Positions 27,494-36,485 of a DNA stretch of 38,755 nucleotides are shown piece by piece; within the stretch, counting starts at the first letter, position 1, and each line of letters begins with the position of its first letter. Both the position numbers and the translations under genes were made by a program. The notes below the pieces were generated by a model. The model was not told the origin of the DNA. It searched no databases and saw nothing but the letters and a program-made list of their open reading frames with translations. Source of the stretch: Halalkalibacterium ligniniphilum (GTDB lineage Bacteria > Bacillota > Bacilli > Bacillales > Bacillaceae_D); the NCBI RefSeq assembly GCF_000334155.1, contig NZ_ANNK01000135.1, positions 1 to 38,755 of the forward strand. The letters are read 5' to 3'.

Positions 27494-28159
27494 CTATCGT
27501 GTAATAGCCTGTGGCGGCGGTTGTACTAAGGAAACACCAATCATCGAATCTCTCGTAATGAGTTCCGCAAGTTGCTCTTCCGTCATTCCTTCTATACCCT
27601 CAGGTCTTTGAGGCAATACCATAAACCGTACTTCTGAGCTACTATCCCATACCTGAACTTTGACTGTATCGGGCAATTCTACACCGAATTCTTGAAGGAC
27701 CTTTCTCGGCTCTTTGACTACACGAGCCCTGTATGCCGGTTCTTTGTACCATGAAGGCGGTAAGCCAAGCAACGGCCACGGATAGCAAGAACACAGGGTG
27801 CAGACGACCACATTGTGTACAGTATCGGTATTCTCCACGACCCGTATATGTTCTCCCTGAAGGCCATAATACCCAAGTTCCTTCAATACTCCCTCAGAAT
27901 CGTCTAACAATCTTTGTTTGAACACAGGATCTTTCCAAGCCTTAGCTACCACCTTCGCTCCATGCATAGGTCCAAGCTCATGTTCATAGTGTTGTACCAC
28001 TTTATCTATCGCGTCAGTAGAAATAAGCCCTCTTTCGATAAGTAGTGAGGCGAGAGCATTTGCCCGTGCCTCCCAAAACGATTGCGGACGTGGATGGTGA
28101 TGCTGGAATCGGGGATCTACTTTTTGATTATCAGCTATCATTTTTTTATCCTCATTCAT
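27494..28159 (-). CDS. nthA: nitrile hydratase alpha subunit, cobalt type
   Basis: Catalytic subunit (EC 4.2.1.84) hydrating nitriles to amides, about 221 residues. The metal claw is C120-T-L-C123-S-C125 ([19 protein letters not shown]). Thr in the second position marks the cobalt type, where iron enzymes have Ser. The middle Cys and last Cys are the ones oxidised in the family. [21 protein letters not shown] and [19 protein letters not shown] are typical of the alpha chain. ATG 28159 has AGGAGG eight bases upstream and is preferred over the in-frame start at 28180. It follows the beta gene by 24 bp. Confidence 0.96.
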   Translation of the reverse strand: MNEDKKMIADNQKVDPRFQHHHPRPQSFWEARANALASLLIERGLISTDAIDKVVQHYEHELGPMHGAKVVAKAWKDPVFKQRLLDDSEGVLKELGYYGLQGEHIRVVENTDTVHNVVVCTLCSCYPWPLLGLPPSWYKEPAYRARVVKEPRKVLQEFGVELPDTVKVQVWDSSSEVRFMVLPQRPEGIEGMTEEQLAELITRDSMIGVSLVQPPPQAITR

Positions 28160-28183
28160 AATAAAGTCCTCCTTTACCATTGA

Positions 28184-28873
28184 TTAGTGTGAAGCTGTTT
28201 CCAAATAACCTTCCCAAAGATCGACATAAAGTGAATCCTTCTCGTTTACTCCCCATAATTCGGAGGCCTCAAAACGTACACGATAGAGATATTGAGGGTT
28301 CTCTCCTTTCCTATGGGCAGCATCATCAGGAAATACATGGGCTCCGTACACTTCATCGATGACACCATACTTGTCACGGGTGTACCGAGGGAATCTTGTA
28401 TGACCAGTAGGATGGATATTCCTTGTCTTTATTCTTTCTCCCACCTCGAACCGGGGAGGAGACGATATTTCACGGATAGGAGACAAACCTTCTAGCAAGG
28501 CTTTTTCTACAACCTCTACTAATTTCGGATCTTCTCGGCGTGGTATTTTTGTATCTGGATTCTTCAGGAACATTTGTGTTCGGGCTTCGAGATCTTCTGC
28601 ATCCAATACGCCTGTTTCTAATAAGTTGTATTCGACGGTTGCGATCCAGTGACCATAATATGATGACGTCAGATAATCTACAGGGCGCATTTTTTCAATA
28701 CCGATTCTGAATTCATCAAAAGCCTTCATCCCTAATCCCTGTGCCATCGTTCCTGCCACAAGCCCGAAAGTAAGCCTTTCCCAATCATATTTAAAGTAAG
28801 GATCTTCTTTTTCCTTTACATACATTACTTTCCCAAAGCCATCCATACCTCCAACATCGTGGATTCCATTCAT
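28184..28873 (-). CDS. nthB: nitrile hydratase beta subunit
   Basis: Partner subunit forming the active-site cavity, 229 residues. N-terminus [16 protein letters not shown] and the C-terminal SH3-like barrel ([47 protein letters not shown]) are diagnostic. The [11 protein letters not shown] segment carries the family's conserved arginine region near the alpha Cys cluster. ATG 28873 has an AGGAGG site. First gene of the beta-alpha-activator order usual for cobalt enzymes, 241 bp downstream of a sigma-54 promoter. Confidence 0.96.
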   Translation of the reverse strand: MNGIHDVGGMDGFGKVMYVKEKEDPYFKYDWERLTFGLVAGTMAQGLGMKAFDEFRIGIEKMRPVDYLTSSYYGHWIATVEYNLLETGVLDAEDLEARTQMFLKNPDTKIPRREDPKLVEVVEKALLEGLSPIREISSPPRFEVGERIKTRNIHPTGHTRFPRYTRDKYGVIDEVYGAHVFPDDAAHRKGENPQYLYRVRFEASELWGVNEKDSLYVDLWEGYLETASH

Positions 28874-29113
28874 TTGAATTCCTCCTATGTGTGTGATTTA
28901 CCAAAGGTTTGAACGAATGCTGAATTCTATAAGCTGCGCGTAAAGAAAAGATTGACTCATCTCAAGAAATAGCCCCTTCGTTTAGAAAATACACTCCCCC
29001 CTTTATCTTTCATAATTTTTAAACAGCTTGTTTCACCTCCCTTGCTCGTTTTTAAAACTAAAAATGAAAATGTGGTCACGGTTAACCTATTTCATTCTAG
29101 TCGCTTTTATAAA

Positions 29114-29132
29114 TTGCAAATCCCATGCCAAA
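29114..29132 (-). promoter_or_regulatory. sigma-54 (-24/-12) promoter of the nitrile hydratase operon
   Basis: Minus strand TTTGGCATGGGATTTGCAA: GG and GC separated by 10 bases, differing from the amiE promoter at only a few positions. Transcription would start near 29104 and leave a leader of about 230 nt before the beta gene. Confidence 0.85.
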
Positions 29133-29239
29133 ATTGAAAAAAATCGCAAAATTCTATTTATTCACTAATTAAAACAATAAAAAAAGTAAATCATCAGCAA
29201 TTTTTGTCGTATTTCATTAAGATACACTGCATTGTTTTT

Positions 29240-29306
29240 TGTTCATAAGTGTTCAAACGTGTCACCAAAACCGTTTTACTGAAAAAAGATGTCATATTTA
29301 ATGACA
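29240..29306. promoter_or_regulatory. second copy of the enhancer region
   Basis: The 23 bases at 29240-29262 equal those at 18586-18608, then a shared AAACCGTTTT-like stretch follows. The dyad TGTCAT-ATTTA-ATGACA (29290-29306) matches the core of the palindrome at 18632-18656. Its centre is about 169 bp from the -24 element (166 bp in the amiE copy). Arms are shorter here, so binding may be weaker. Confidence 0.7.
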
Positions 29307-29376
29307 CCTTATACCGTTGCCTACAATTGGATTAAGTTATGATGAAGAAGACAGATTTAAACAAGGGATAATTAGA

Positions 29377-29940
29377 TAGGATATGAAAATAGGTTGACTA
29401 ATTTTAACGATGTCTGTCATTGAAAAAGAGCCATTAGTGGCTTTCAATGTAATCAATGATTGCAGGGGGATTACGGGAAGGAAACTAAGTTCAGATCCAC
29501 ACATCATCACTCAGAGCGGCATTCGTACTTATTGAATAGAGCACTTGCTTGCAGGTTGGTGCTATACATAGCTTGCAGAAAAAAGTGTTATACCTGTTAT
29601 TAACATGGTTAATTACCTTTATTGGTTCTTCTACCAAGCCAGCTTTTATCGCAGTCCATACCATAGTTCATTCAAAAGTTAGGTACAGCCTTTCATTTCA
29701 AAATTATTTAGTTAAGCCCAATGGGGTTCCACTGTTAATCGCTCTTACATTTCTTTAGCAGAAACGATGTTTTCAAAAGAAAAAAGGAAAATTCAACAGA
29801 AGAGACCAGATGTCATATTTTCTATCTGATTGGCTGTAGCGCTGTTGCCTTTTATACCGAGTCTAGCAACCGAACACAATTTCCAATGGCTGGCACAGTA
29901 ACTGTCGAAACAGGAGCATCAATTACAGAGGACAAAATAA
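29377..29940 (+). pseudogene. decayed second copy of the AmiC-sigma-54 regulator (N-terminal part)
   Basis: Only the ligand-binding half is traceable and it is riddled with stops and deletions. DMKIG, then a stop, TMSVIEKE, GRKLSSDPHII, a GLY...RKSVIPVI-like piece, FSKEKRKIQQKRPDVIFS and MAGTVTVETGAS align in order with the intact protein at 18722. The intact start TTG corresponds to TAG here. The AAA+ and HTH parts are gone. It lies divergent from the nitrile hydratase operon exactly as the intact gene lies divergent from amiE, so the whole regulator-promoter module was duplicated and one copy died. Confidence 0.85.
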
Positions 29941-30194
29941 GTAACTGATCCGCTTATCAAAAATCAACTCCTAGAAGAAGTGACTGGTGAAAGCTATTCT
30001 TTGACAAAGGAAATTTGAAGGAAACGTAAATTGAACATTCATAAGAAAAAAGCCTATCGATGATGTAAATGTAAAAGCCCTTATATATTACGTCCTCAGT
30101 GAAAGCATAGGTTCCCGAGTAAGCTTACGAAAAAGGCGTACGGTGACGCCATCGAACTCGTTATGAGAAGTTGACGTAAAATCTTATCTTTTGT

Positions 30195-30790
30195 TCACAT
30201 CTTTGACCATTCGATTATAGATAGAAAAACAGCCGATGCTTGCTGTTCGCCGATAGCGTGGCAAGGATTTGCTTTCATTTTTCTAACGATTTCACTTATT
30301 CTTTGTTGCGCGACACTTTCTCCCCATTCGGTGCTCGAAGCGTAATTTGTTACACCGTATATAACACTAGCATAGTCGTTGTATGCAACATCAAGGTCGT
30401 GCATAATTCAGTGTGAATAAAGCATTGCTTGTTGATCTTTATTATAAAAGGAATATTGTTTAACCAACACGAAATTTTCAAGGTCGTCATATATTGCTTC
30501 CGTTACATGTTCAAGATTTTCTTCTATTTTTTCAAGAGGCTGATGAAATCTTGTCATCGCTTCAACCCAAATTCCTCTGTCCGGGTGACTAAATCTATCA
30601 ATTGAACCAAAACCAGTCAATAGATTTAACGTAGGGGTGTGTTTCATTTATAAGTTGAGCAACTGCCTCTTCTCTCTCTTTTTCTACTTCTCCCAAATTT
30701 TTTCAGCTTCAAAATCTTCGTCTAGTTGTTAACTATTCCAACGGACACAGCAAGAATAGGCATAAAAATCAGTAATTTTTTCTTATTCAT
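30195..30790 (-). pseudogene. broken membrane-anchored or secreted protein, family unknown
   Basis: From ATG 30790 (GGGAGG upstream) comes MNKKKLLIFMPILAVSVGIV, a signal or anchor helix, then a TAG. Frameshifted pieces continue as DEDFEAEKIWE, VEKEREEAVAQLINETHPTL, the long piece NLLTGFGSIDRFSHPDRGIW...KIEENLEHVTEAIYDDLEN, a TGA at 30408-30410, and in the same frame HDLDVAYNDYASVIYG to the stop at 30195. At least three lesions, so it is not functional. About 190 residues originally, mostly helical. I do not recognise the family. Confidence 0.75.
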
Positions 30791-31070
30791 GTGATAATTT
30801 TCCTCCCTTTTTGAAATATCTTCTATAAAAATGATATACCAATTAAAGGACAATTTCACTTTCAATCATAGTTAATTTTACTATTTTTGGTTATTTTTCG
30901 TGTTAAATGTAAACGCTAGAATAAAGTTGACAGTTTTCGCTTGATTGACGTCGAAAAAGCATACGTTTATTGACACTCAAATATCCTAAGAGGTTTTTCC
31001 TTTTTATTATTTAGATGGTTATAATTTTATAAAATTTAAAAAAGGAATTATTCGTACCCGTAGCGCCTTT

Positions 31071-31508
31071 ATGGCAGATTTCACAAATAGAATCATAGCT
31101 CCAGATCCATTTATGCCTGGTATTGATTCTGAAGGAATTGCAATTTCAAACACTATGATATACGATAGTAGCCAAACAATTATTGATGATCCTATACAAG
31201 AGGAATACGATTCCATTTTTAGTAATAATAGATTCTCAGGAAGCAATGCACTATGGGATTATAATCATTCTGTGGGAATACCAATATTATGGAATCTACC
31301 TCCTAATATTGATTATACCTATAGTGCGAGAATTCAATCAAATGGTGCGGGTTCAATTACAGGAACGCATGATAGAGCACCTGCTCATGAGATTACATTA
31401 TACATTCCAGAATCGGGAATGAGCAATCTTGTTTACACAAGAGACAATGATGGCTTTGAATATCTTTTCCCTGTAGCACCATCCGCTAACATTAATGTCT
31501 CTTGGTGA
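31071..31508 (+). CDS. hypothetical protein, probably N-terminally truncated
   Basis: 145 residues rich in Asp, Asn, Ser and Pro, without membrane segment. The frame is open slightly upstream of the ATG (KKGIIRTRSAF), then blocked by TAA near 31026, and no ribosome site precedes ATG 31071, so the beginning may be lost. The end looks like a beta-rich extracellular domain (DYTYSARIQSNGAGSITGTHDRAPAHEITLYIPE), with a possible HDxxPAHE-type segment seen in some secreted proteins of unknown function. A good terminator follows directly. Expression is doubtful. Confidence 0.5.
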   Translation: MADFTNRIIAPDPFMPGIDSEGIAISNTMIYDSSQTIIDDPIQEEYDSIFSNNRFSGSNALWDYNHSVGIPILWNLPPNIDYTYSARIQSNGAGSITGTHDRAPAHEITLYIPESGMSNLVYTRDNDGFEYLFPVAPSANINVSW

Positions 31509-31511
31509 TAA

Positions 31512-31550
31512 AATGAAAAGTTGACTCAACTAAAGGGTCAACTTTTCATT
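31512..31550. terminator. strong hairpin after the 31071-31508 gene
   Basis: AATGAAAAGTTGAC (31512-31525) pairs perfectly with GTCAACTTTTCATT (31537-31550), 11-nt loop. On the plus strand ATTAAATT follows. Could serve either strand. Confidence 0.65.
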
Positions 31551-31592
31551 ATTAAATTAGGTATAATACTTAGGAATAGAGGTTCTTTACAA

Positions 31593-32030
31593 ATGAAAAG
31601 TAGCTCTTGGAGAAAAATCATATGTAGACTATTAGCAGGTATTGTCGCTACCTTATTAATGACGGTTACACTATCTATTATTATGTATACGATACCATTA
31701 ATATTATCTTCACCTTCAGAAACAAGCGAATTTACTTTTGTATTTTGGTTTGTTTCTATTGGTATTTTTATAAGTCCAGTTACTGCGGGCTGTACGATAT
31801 TATCGTTTTTTATTGATAGATTTTTAGATAGATTTGAGTCTAAAGAAAAATATAACAAAGGGTTAGTCATTTATTCAATCTTAGGTATTATTGTTTCTTT
31901 TGGTTATAGTATAATATTGTTTGATGGTTTACCAATATTGGCTGCCGGCATAGCTTATTTAATTATGGGTCTAGTCTTAGCAAATATTTTTTATCATATA
32001 TTACTGTTTTTTAATAAATACATAAAATAA
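31593..32030 (+). CDS. small integral membrane protein of unknown function
   Basis: 145 residues from ATG 31593 (an AGAGG site upstream; the frame is open from 31521 but that part lies in the preceding hairpin). Four hydrophobic segments at roughly residues 12-38, 47-70, 90-110 and 115-138 with a charged loop DRFLDRFESKEKYNKG between the second and third. No recognisable family. It has its own terminator at 32036-32076, so it looks like an intact single-gene unit. Confidence 0.65.
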   Translation: MKSSSWRKIICRLLAGIVATLLMTVTLSIIMYTIPLILSSPSETSEFTFVFWFVSIGIFISPVTAGCTILSFFIDRFLDRFESKEKYNKGLVIYSILGIIVSFGYSIILFDGLPILAAGIAYLIMGLVLANIFYHILLFFNKYIK

Positions 32031-32035
32031 AACTT

Positions 32036-32076
32036 GAGAGAAGACAGAAACTTTATACTCTGTCCTCTCTCTTTTT
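32036..32076 (+). terminator. intrinsic terminator of the membrane-protein gene
   Basis: GAGAGAAGACAGA and TCTGTCCTCTCTC (one mismatch, 10-nt loop) followed by TTTTT, starting 6 bp past the stop. Confidence 0.8.
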
Positions 32077-32121
32077 AGAGAAAATATACGCCACCCTCGC
32101 TAGAGAACGGACTTATTTATA

Positions 32122-33162
32122 TTATCCTCTTAATTTATTTAATAGTTGCGTATTTTGCGCTGCCGTTCCTTTGTAATTGCTAATCCCCTGCTGACGAGCA
32201 AGTTTCTGGCGATTTGCAAAGCTGGAATTTACACCAATGCTTTTTAGATAATCGACGATACTGTTAGTATTTTGGTCACCTTTCTTAGCAGGTGTACTCG
32301 GCTTTGGCTTGTCCCCAGACCTCATTAAATTAAGAAGTCGTGTATTTTTGGGCGGCTGTGTCTTTATATCCTTTAATACCGTACTGTGTCGCTAATTTAG
32401 CACGGTTATTATAGCTAGAATTCATTCCGTTAGCGTTCATCCAGACTACAATGCTGTTAGTGTTTGGTTTAGCGCTAGACCCGTTTAATAGTTCCGAGAT
32501 TGTTACAAATGTATACCCTTCCTCTTTTAACGAAGTAATAATACCTTCAACTGAGTCGAGTGATTCTCTTCTATTTTCATACATGACATGCAATAAAATG
32601 ATTGAACCAGGTTTTATATTTTCTACGACATGGTTTACAATTTCTTTGCATCAGCAGCAATTTCGGGTTAAGAATCAGGCTCTATATTCATATAAATCGT
32701 ATTCCTATCTTGCTTGGATAGATAATACGGTAACAAAATTAACCTTTTTCCGAAAGATGGACGGAAAGTGATTTCTCCCTCATAACCGATTTGTCGTATT
32801 AACTCATCAGTTTTATCGATCTCATCTTAAATAAAAGATGGAGATTTAAAAACCATTCTTTGATGGGAATAGGAATAGTTCCCAATTTCATGTCCTTCTT
32901 GCACGATTTTACTCGCATCATCAAAATATTTTTCGATTTCATATCCTGTTAAGTAAAAAGTACCTTTCACATCATGTTTTCTTAATATATCTAATATTTC
33001 ATGTGTATTTACCCCAGGACCCATCATCAAAAGTTTAGGTTACTACTTTTTCGTTTATTCTACACTATTAACTAGACCACCAAAGAATTGGAACGTTCTT
33101 GATTGAGATAATTCATTTAATAAATAACCTACGATGCTAATTCTTTTTATTATTTTTTTCAT
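32122..33162 (-). pseudogene. broken polysaccharide deacetylase with C-terminal wall-binding-like repeats
   Basis: From ATG 33162 (GGGGGA upstream) an N-terminal region runs into stops. The catalytic TFDDGP motif is present but damaged (a stop before TFDD and one extra GAT). Then GVNTHEILDILRKHDVKGTFYLTGYEIEKYFD, EGHEIGNYSYSH, and after several shifts ITFRPSFGKR, IKPGSIILLHVMYENR and LKEEGYTFVTISELL complete the NodB-type barrel. The C-terminus has two tandem repeats of about 45 residues, NTNSIVVWMNANGMNSSYNNRAKLATQYGI... and NTNSIVDYLKSIGVNSSFANRQKLARQQGI..., of the kind found at the end of Bacillus wall hydrolases. Multiple frameshifts make it inactive. Confidence 0.85.
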
Positions 33163-33253
33163 ATGTCCCCCGTAATGAAACTATATTCTACCTTAATATG
33201 GAAAGTACCTCAATTTCAAGTGCTTTTCTACTATTTTCACGTAAGCAATAGTC

Positions 33254-33865
33254 TTATTTATTATTTTTCAAATAGTAGATGGCTAGTTGTGTTCGATCGC
33301 GGAGTTGGACTTTCTCTAAAATGATAGACAAGGTATTGCGTACTGTCCCTTCGCTGATATAGAGTTGATCTGCTATTTCTCGATTGGAAAGGCCTTGGGC
33401 TACTAGTGCGGCAATGTCTCGTTCTCGCGGGGTCAGTTTCTCTAGCTCTTCCCTTCCTGCAGGCTGGGTCAGTTGTTTTAGTACGTCTGCATCTAATACA
33501 GTAGAACCAGACATTAGTGCTCTAATTTTCTGAGACATACTCTTTACCTCTGTGGACTTTATTAAATATCCAGCGGCTCCTGCTAGAATGGCAAGGCGAA
33601 TATTTTTTTCATCCTTAAAGGTCGTTAACATCATCACATGAACATAGGGCCATTCTGACTTGATTTGCCTTGTTGCCTGAATACCATCCATGACCGGCAT
33701 TTGAATATCCATTAAAACAATGTTCGGTAATTCCTTTCGGCAGGCATTAATCGCTTCAGCACCATTAGTAGCAGTGCCGATGACTTCCATATCTTTTTCT
33801 CGGGAGAGGAGCACTTTCAAACTTTTACAAACTAAATCATCATCATCAACGATCAAAATTTTCAT
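33254..33865 (-). CDS. NarL/LuxR-type response regulator
   Basis: 203 residues. Receiver domain: acidic pocket DDDD (7-10), phosphoacceptor Asp53 (VLMDIQMP), Thr81 (MMLTTF) and Lys103 (YLIKST). The output domain has a LuxR-type helix-turn-helix from about residue 143 (LTPRERDIAALVAQGLSNREIADQLYISEGTVRNTLSIILEKVQLRDRTQ). It follows the kinase by 24 bp and has an AGGTTTTTC leader; partner of the kinase at 33890. It likely controls the adjacent ABC exporter genes. Confidence 0.95.
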   Translation of the reverse strand: MKILIVDDDDLVCKSLKVLLSREKDMEVIGTATNGAEAINACRKELPNIVLMDIQMPVMDGIQATRQIKSEWPYVHVMMLTTFKDEKNIRLAILAGAAGYLIKSTEVKSMSQKIRALMSGSTVLDADVLKQLTQPAGREELEKLTPRERDIAALVAQGLSNREIADQLYISEGTVRNTLSIILEKVQLRDRTQLAIYYLKNNK

Positions 33866-33889
33866 AAAGAAAAACCTCCGTTATCCTGT

Positions 33890-34984
33890 TTATTCTATAG
33901 GAAGGACACAGATTAAAAGGAAGCCATCGTTCGTATCCAAGGAGATGCTCCCTCCCACCGCCTTTGCTCGGTGACGAAGATTTCTTAAACCTACACCCGT
34001 TCCTCGAACCCCTTTATCCTTTGTGACCCCATCGTTAGAAACGGATAATCTCAAAATGTGAGGGCTGATGTCCAAAGAAATTTCTACCAGTGTTGGCTGG
34101 GCGTGGCGAATAACATTCGTTAACGCTTCTTTCAACGTAGGATAAAGAATACTCCATAAATGGACTGGAACTCTACCTGTATCACCGTATACGTTAAGTT
34201 TCACAGGACATAGGGTGAATTGGTCACTGATTTCATGCAGACCTTCTATCCCAAGCTCCTTAACAGGCTTAATGTTATGAACCGTTTCTCGTAAATAGAC
34301 GGCACTTTTGGATAGACGCCGCTGTGCTTGGACAAACATTTCTTTCGCATCTGGATCATTTTCTTCCCAAAGCTCTTCAAAGGCTTGTAAGGCAAGAACA
34401 GATGCTGTGAGTTCATGCCCGACATCATCATGGAGTTGTTGCGCGATTCGGTTTCTTTCTGTCAACTCTGCCATACGTGTCCCTTGCGCATTAGCGATAA
34501 GAAGTTCTTCTTTTAGATTTTCCAATTCATAGTGATAGCGCCGTAGTCGATCTGATTCCATCTGATATCTATTCGTGTCCTGATACCACCCGCCAAGGAT
34601 CGCTCCAGACAGTCCTGCTTGGATGAAAACGACAACTAACTGGATAGATGTTTCAGGATAAATAACAGCAAAAATGAACACTGGTAAAGCAAACCAAGGC
34701 TGCCTCTTAAGCATGCTTTCAAACACAGGCAATGCCAAAGCATAGGCCGCAAACGAAAAAAAAGATGTCATCATTAAACAAACCGTCTGATCGATGAGGA
34801 CAGTCCATCCTGGCAGCGTAAATCGCCAACGAGCCAATGCCATGATAGCAAGAAACAGGAGAAGGATTACTCCCACTTCGTTGCCGTCGCCTTGAAGCCA
34901 CAGCAAACTAAGTAAAAGTAATCCGAAAATACGCAGTATGGTCATTGCTATTTCAGGAGTCCATTTTTCCCATTTGTTCCTCAT
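33890..34984 (-). CDS. sensor histidine kinase (HisKA_3 type)
   Basis: Membrane sensor kinase of 364 residues. About five membrane segments lie in residues 12-135 with almost no outside domain, as in kinases that sense signals within the membrane. A coiled stretch (140-175) leads to the phosphoacceptor His185 in RNRIAQQLHDDVGHEL. The ATP-binding domain has the N-box Asn290 (LKEALTNVIRHA) and the G-box GTGVGLRNLRHRA. Together with the response regulator and ABC-2 exporter it resembles the Bacillus YvfRSTU and linearmycin-response (LnrJKLMN) sets. Confidence 0.94.
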   Translation of the reverse strand: MRNKWEKWTPEIAMTILRIFGLLLLSLLWLQGDGNEVGVILLLFLAIMALARWRFTLPGWTVLIDQTVCLMMTSFFSFAAYALALPVFESMLKRQPWFALPVFIFAVIYPETSIQLVVVFIQAGLSGAILGGWYQDTNRYQMESDRLRRYHYELENLKEELLIANAQGTRMAELTERNRIAQQLHDDVGHELTASVLALQAFEELWEENDPDAKEMFVQAQRRLSKSAVYLRETVHNIKPVKELGIEGLHEISDQFTLCPVKLNVYGDTGRVPVHLWSILYPTLKEALTNVIRHAQPTLVEISLDISPHILRLSVSNDGVTKDKGVRGTGVGLRNLRHRAKAVGGSISLDTNDGFLLICVLPIE

Positions 34985-35064
34985 ATATTCACGTCCTTCT
35001 ACTCATACCTCTATCCTATCAAAAACCTTAGGTAAAATTCGCAAGTTTTTTATGTTAAATCGGA

Positions 35065-35751
35065 CTACGTGAGTTTTCTGCGGCTCCCTAACAATAGAAA
35101 CGCTATACAGAATAGGAACATGACTACTAATGGGATGAAAAGTTCTTCTGTTGTCGCCCTGTAAGATAGCAAAATCGTTGCCTCCGCTACCCAATAGGTT
35201 GGCAGCAGCATCACAGCACGTTGCAGGGACTCAGGCATTATTTCCACTGGCCACAACACACCACCAAGCATAGCCATGAGAATAATGATGGCTCCTAAAA
35301 TGCTAAAAGCCGCCTCCTTTTTCCGAAATATGGCATACCAGGCTAAGGAAAAACCTAACGCAGTCATGGTAAAAACCGTATAAATGATAAATAAGAAACC
35401 TGGTGACGGTACATTATCTCCGTGAACGACCGTCCCTAAAATGACAAACACCAAATTGACAGCAGTCATAATAGTCGTGTACGCCAACATGTTTTGCCAC
35501 AAGTACTGAAAATGGGTAATTGGCGCTACACTGAGTCGTATCAGTGTCTTATTGGTCCGGTCCTCCATGATGATGGCCGCTAGACGTGAAGCGATGAACA
35601 TAATGATAATTCCATAATAGTGAAACCCTAGAGGAATGGGCGGCCATTCTCCCATTGGAAGAAAGATAGCTCCAATGGGGAGAATGAGTAAAAAGATACT
35701 ATTTGTTTTTTTTCGAAAAAAACGTCTGAAAACAAATTGAAATACGGTCAT
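35065..35751 (-). CDS. ABC-2 type exporter permease (second)
   Basis: About 228 residues, six hydrophobic segments, ABC-2 family. ATG 35751 overlaps the stop of the preceding permease as ATGA, so the two are translationally coupled; the longer start at 35775 is less likely. SRLAAIIMEDRTNKTLIRLSVAPITHFQYLWQNML is the typical cytosolic loop before helix 3. The two permeases are similar in length and layout and probably form a heterodimer. Confidence 0.9.
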   Translation of the reverse strand: MTVFQFVFRRFFRKKTNSIFLLILPIGAIFLPMGEWPPIPLGFHYYGIIIMFIASRLAAIIMEDRTNKTLIRLSVAPITHFQYLWQNMLAYTTIMTAVNLVFVILGTVVHGDNVPSPGFLFIIYTVFTMTALGFSLAWYAIFRKKEAAFSILGAIIILMAMLGGVLWPVEIMPESLQRAVMLLPTYWVAEATILLSYRATTEELFIPLVVMFLFCIAFLLLGSRRKLT

Positions 35752-36482
35752 GCGAGTTTCCGCCTTCCGAAACAAACTCCCGAAATTGCCAAAATAATAG
35801 CCGATACTAGTAAAATGATGAAGCTGATGATCGCTGTATCGATATTTTCACCGGTGATTGTTGTAAATATTAAGTTTTGGCCAAGGGCAAATGGGTTACT
35901 ATACGTGGATAGAAGCTGGAAAAAGCCACCTTCTGGGAGAGGAAACCACACTTCAGAAACCATAAGGCAGGCCAGTCCAAACCCCGTTCCTAAACGTTCT
36001 GCTGTTTTATAATTTTTCACCCCTAAAACAAAGTTAATAAATATGAATTGGCAAACGGTTGATACAACTATGAGGATGACAAGCACGAAGCCTAAGTTTC
36101 CCCAGTTCACGCCATAGACAAAAAGCGTGTAAAGGACGATGAGAAAGCTCTGCAATACATTAAAAAATGTACAGGAAATTAGTATCGAATAGGCGTGTTT
36201 ATAGGCAGGATACGGCAAGGAATTCATCCTCCACTTCATGGAAGAAAGAAGATCTTCCTTGACATATTCCATCGTGAAAAATCCGCCGAACAAAAGGAAA
36301 CTAAGCATCATCGTCACCGATACCTGATCTTTCATCGGGATGCCCAATGTGTCACTTGTGGCATCGTCGGCTATCAGTCCTAGAACGGTGATTAAGGCGA
36401 TAGGTAATAGTAATAAAATCGCTATGCCAATATAATTACGAAACAATCTGCGAAACATAAAATAACTAGATCTTATGACCAT
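35748..36482 (-). CDS. ABC-2 type exporter permease (first)
   Basis: 244 residues with six membrane segments. The loop TMEYVKEDLLSSMKWRMNSLPYPAYKHAYSI corresponds to that in the second permease. It starts 3 bp after the ATPase stop with an AGGAGG site, so ATPase and permeases are one operon. Substrate unknown; relatives export antibiotics or lipopeptide-like compounds. Confidence 0.9.
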   Translation of the reverse strand: MVIRSSYFMFRRLFRNYIGIAILLLLPIALITVLGLIADDATSDTLGIPMKDQVSVTMMLSFLLFGGFFTMEYVKEDLLSSMKWRMNSLPYPAYKHAYSILISCTFFNVLQSFLIVLYTLFVYGVNWGNLGFVLVILIVVSTVCQFIFINFVLGVKNYKTAERLGTGFGLACLMVSEVWFPLPEGGFFQLLSTYSNPFALGQNLIFTTITGENIDTAIISFIILLVSAIILAISGVCFGRRKLA

Positions 36483-36485
36483 CGT

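Noticed and set aside
29549-29758. 69-residue plus-strand frame
   Set aside because: Shadow of the decayed regulator copy in another frame.
30908-30921. Cre-like 14-mer TGTAAACGCTAGAA
   Set aside because: Partial match located among decayed genes with no intact target downstream; likely chance.
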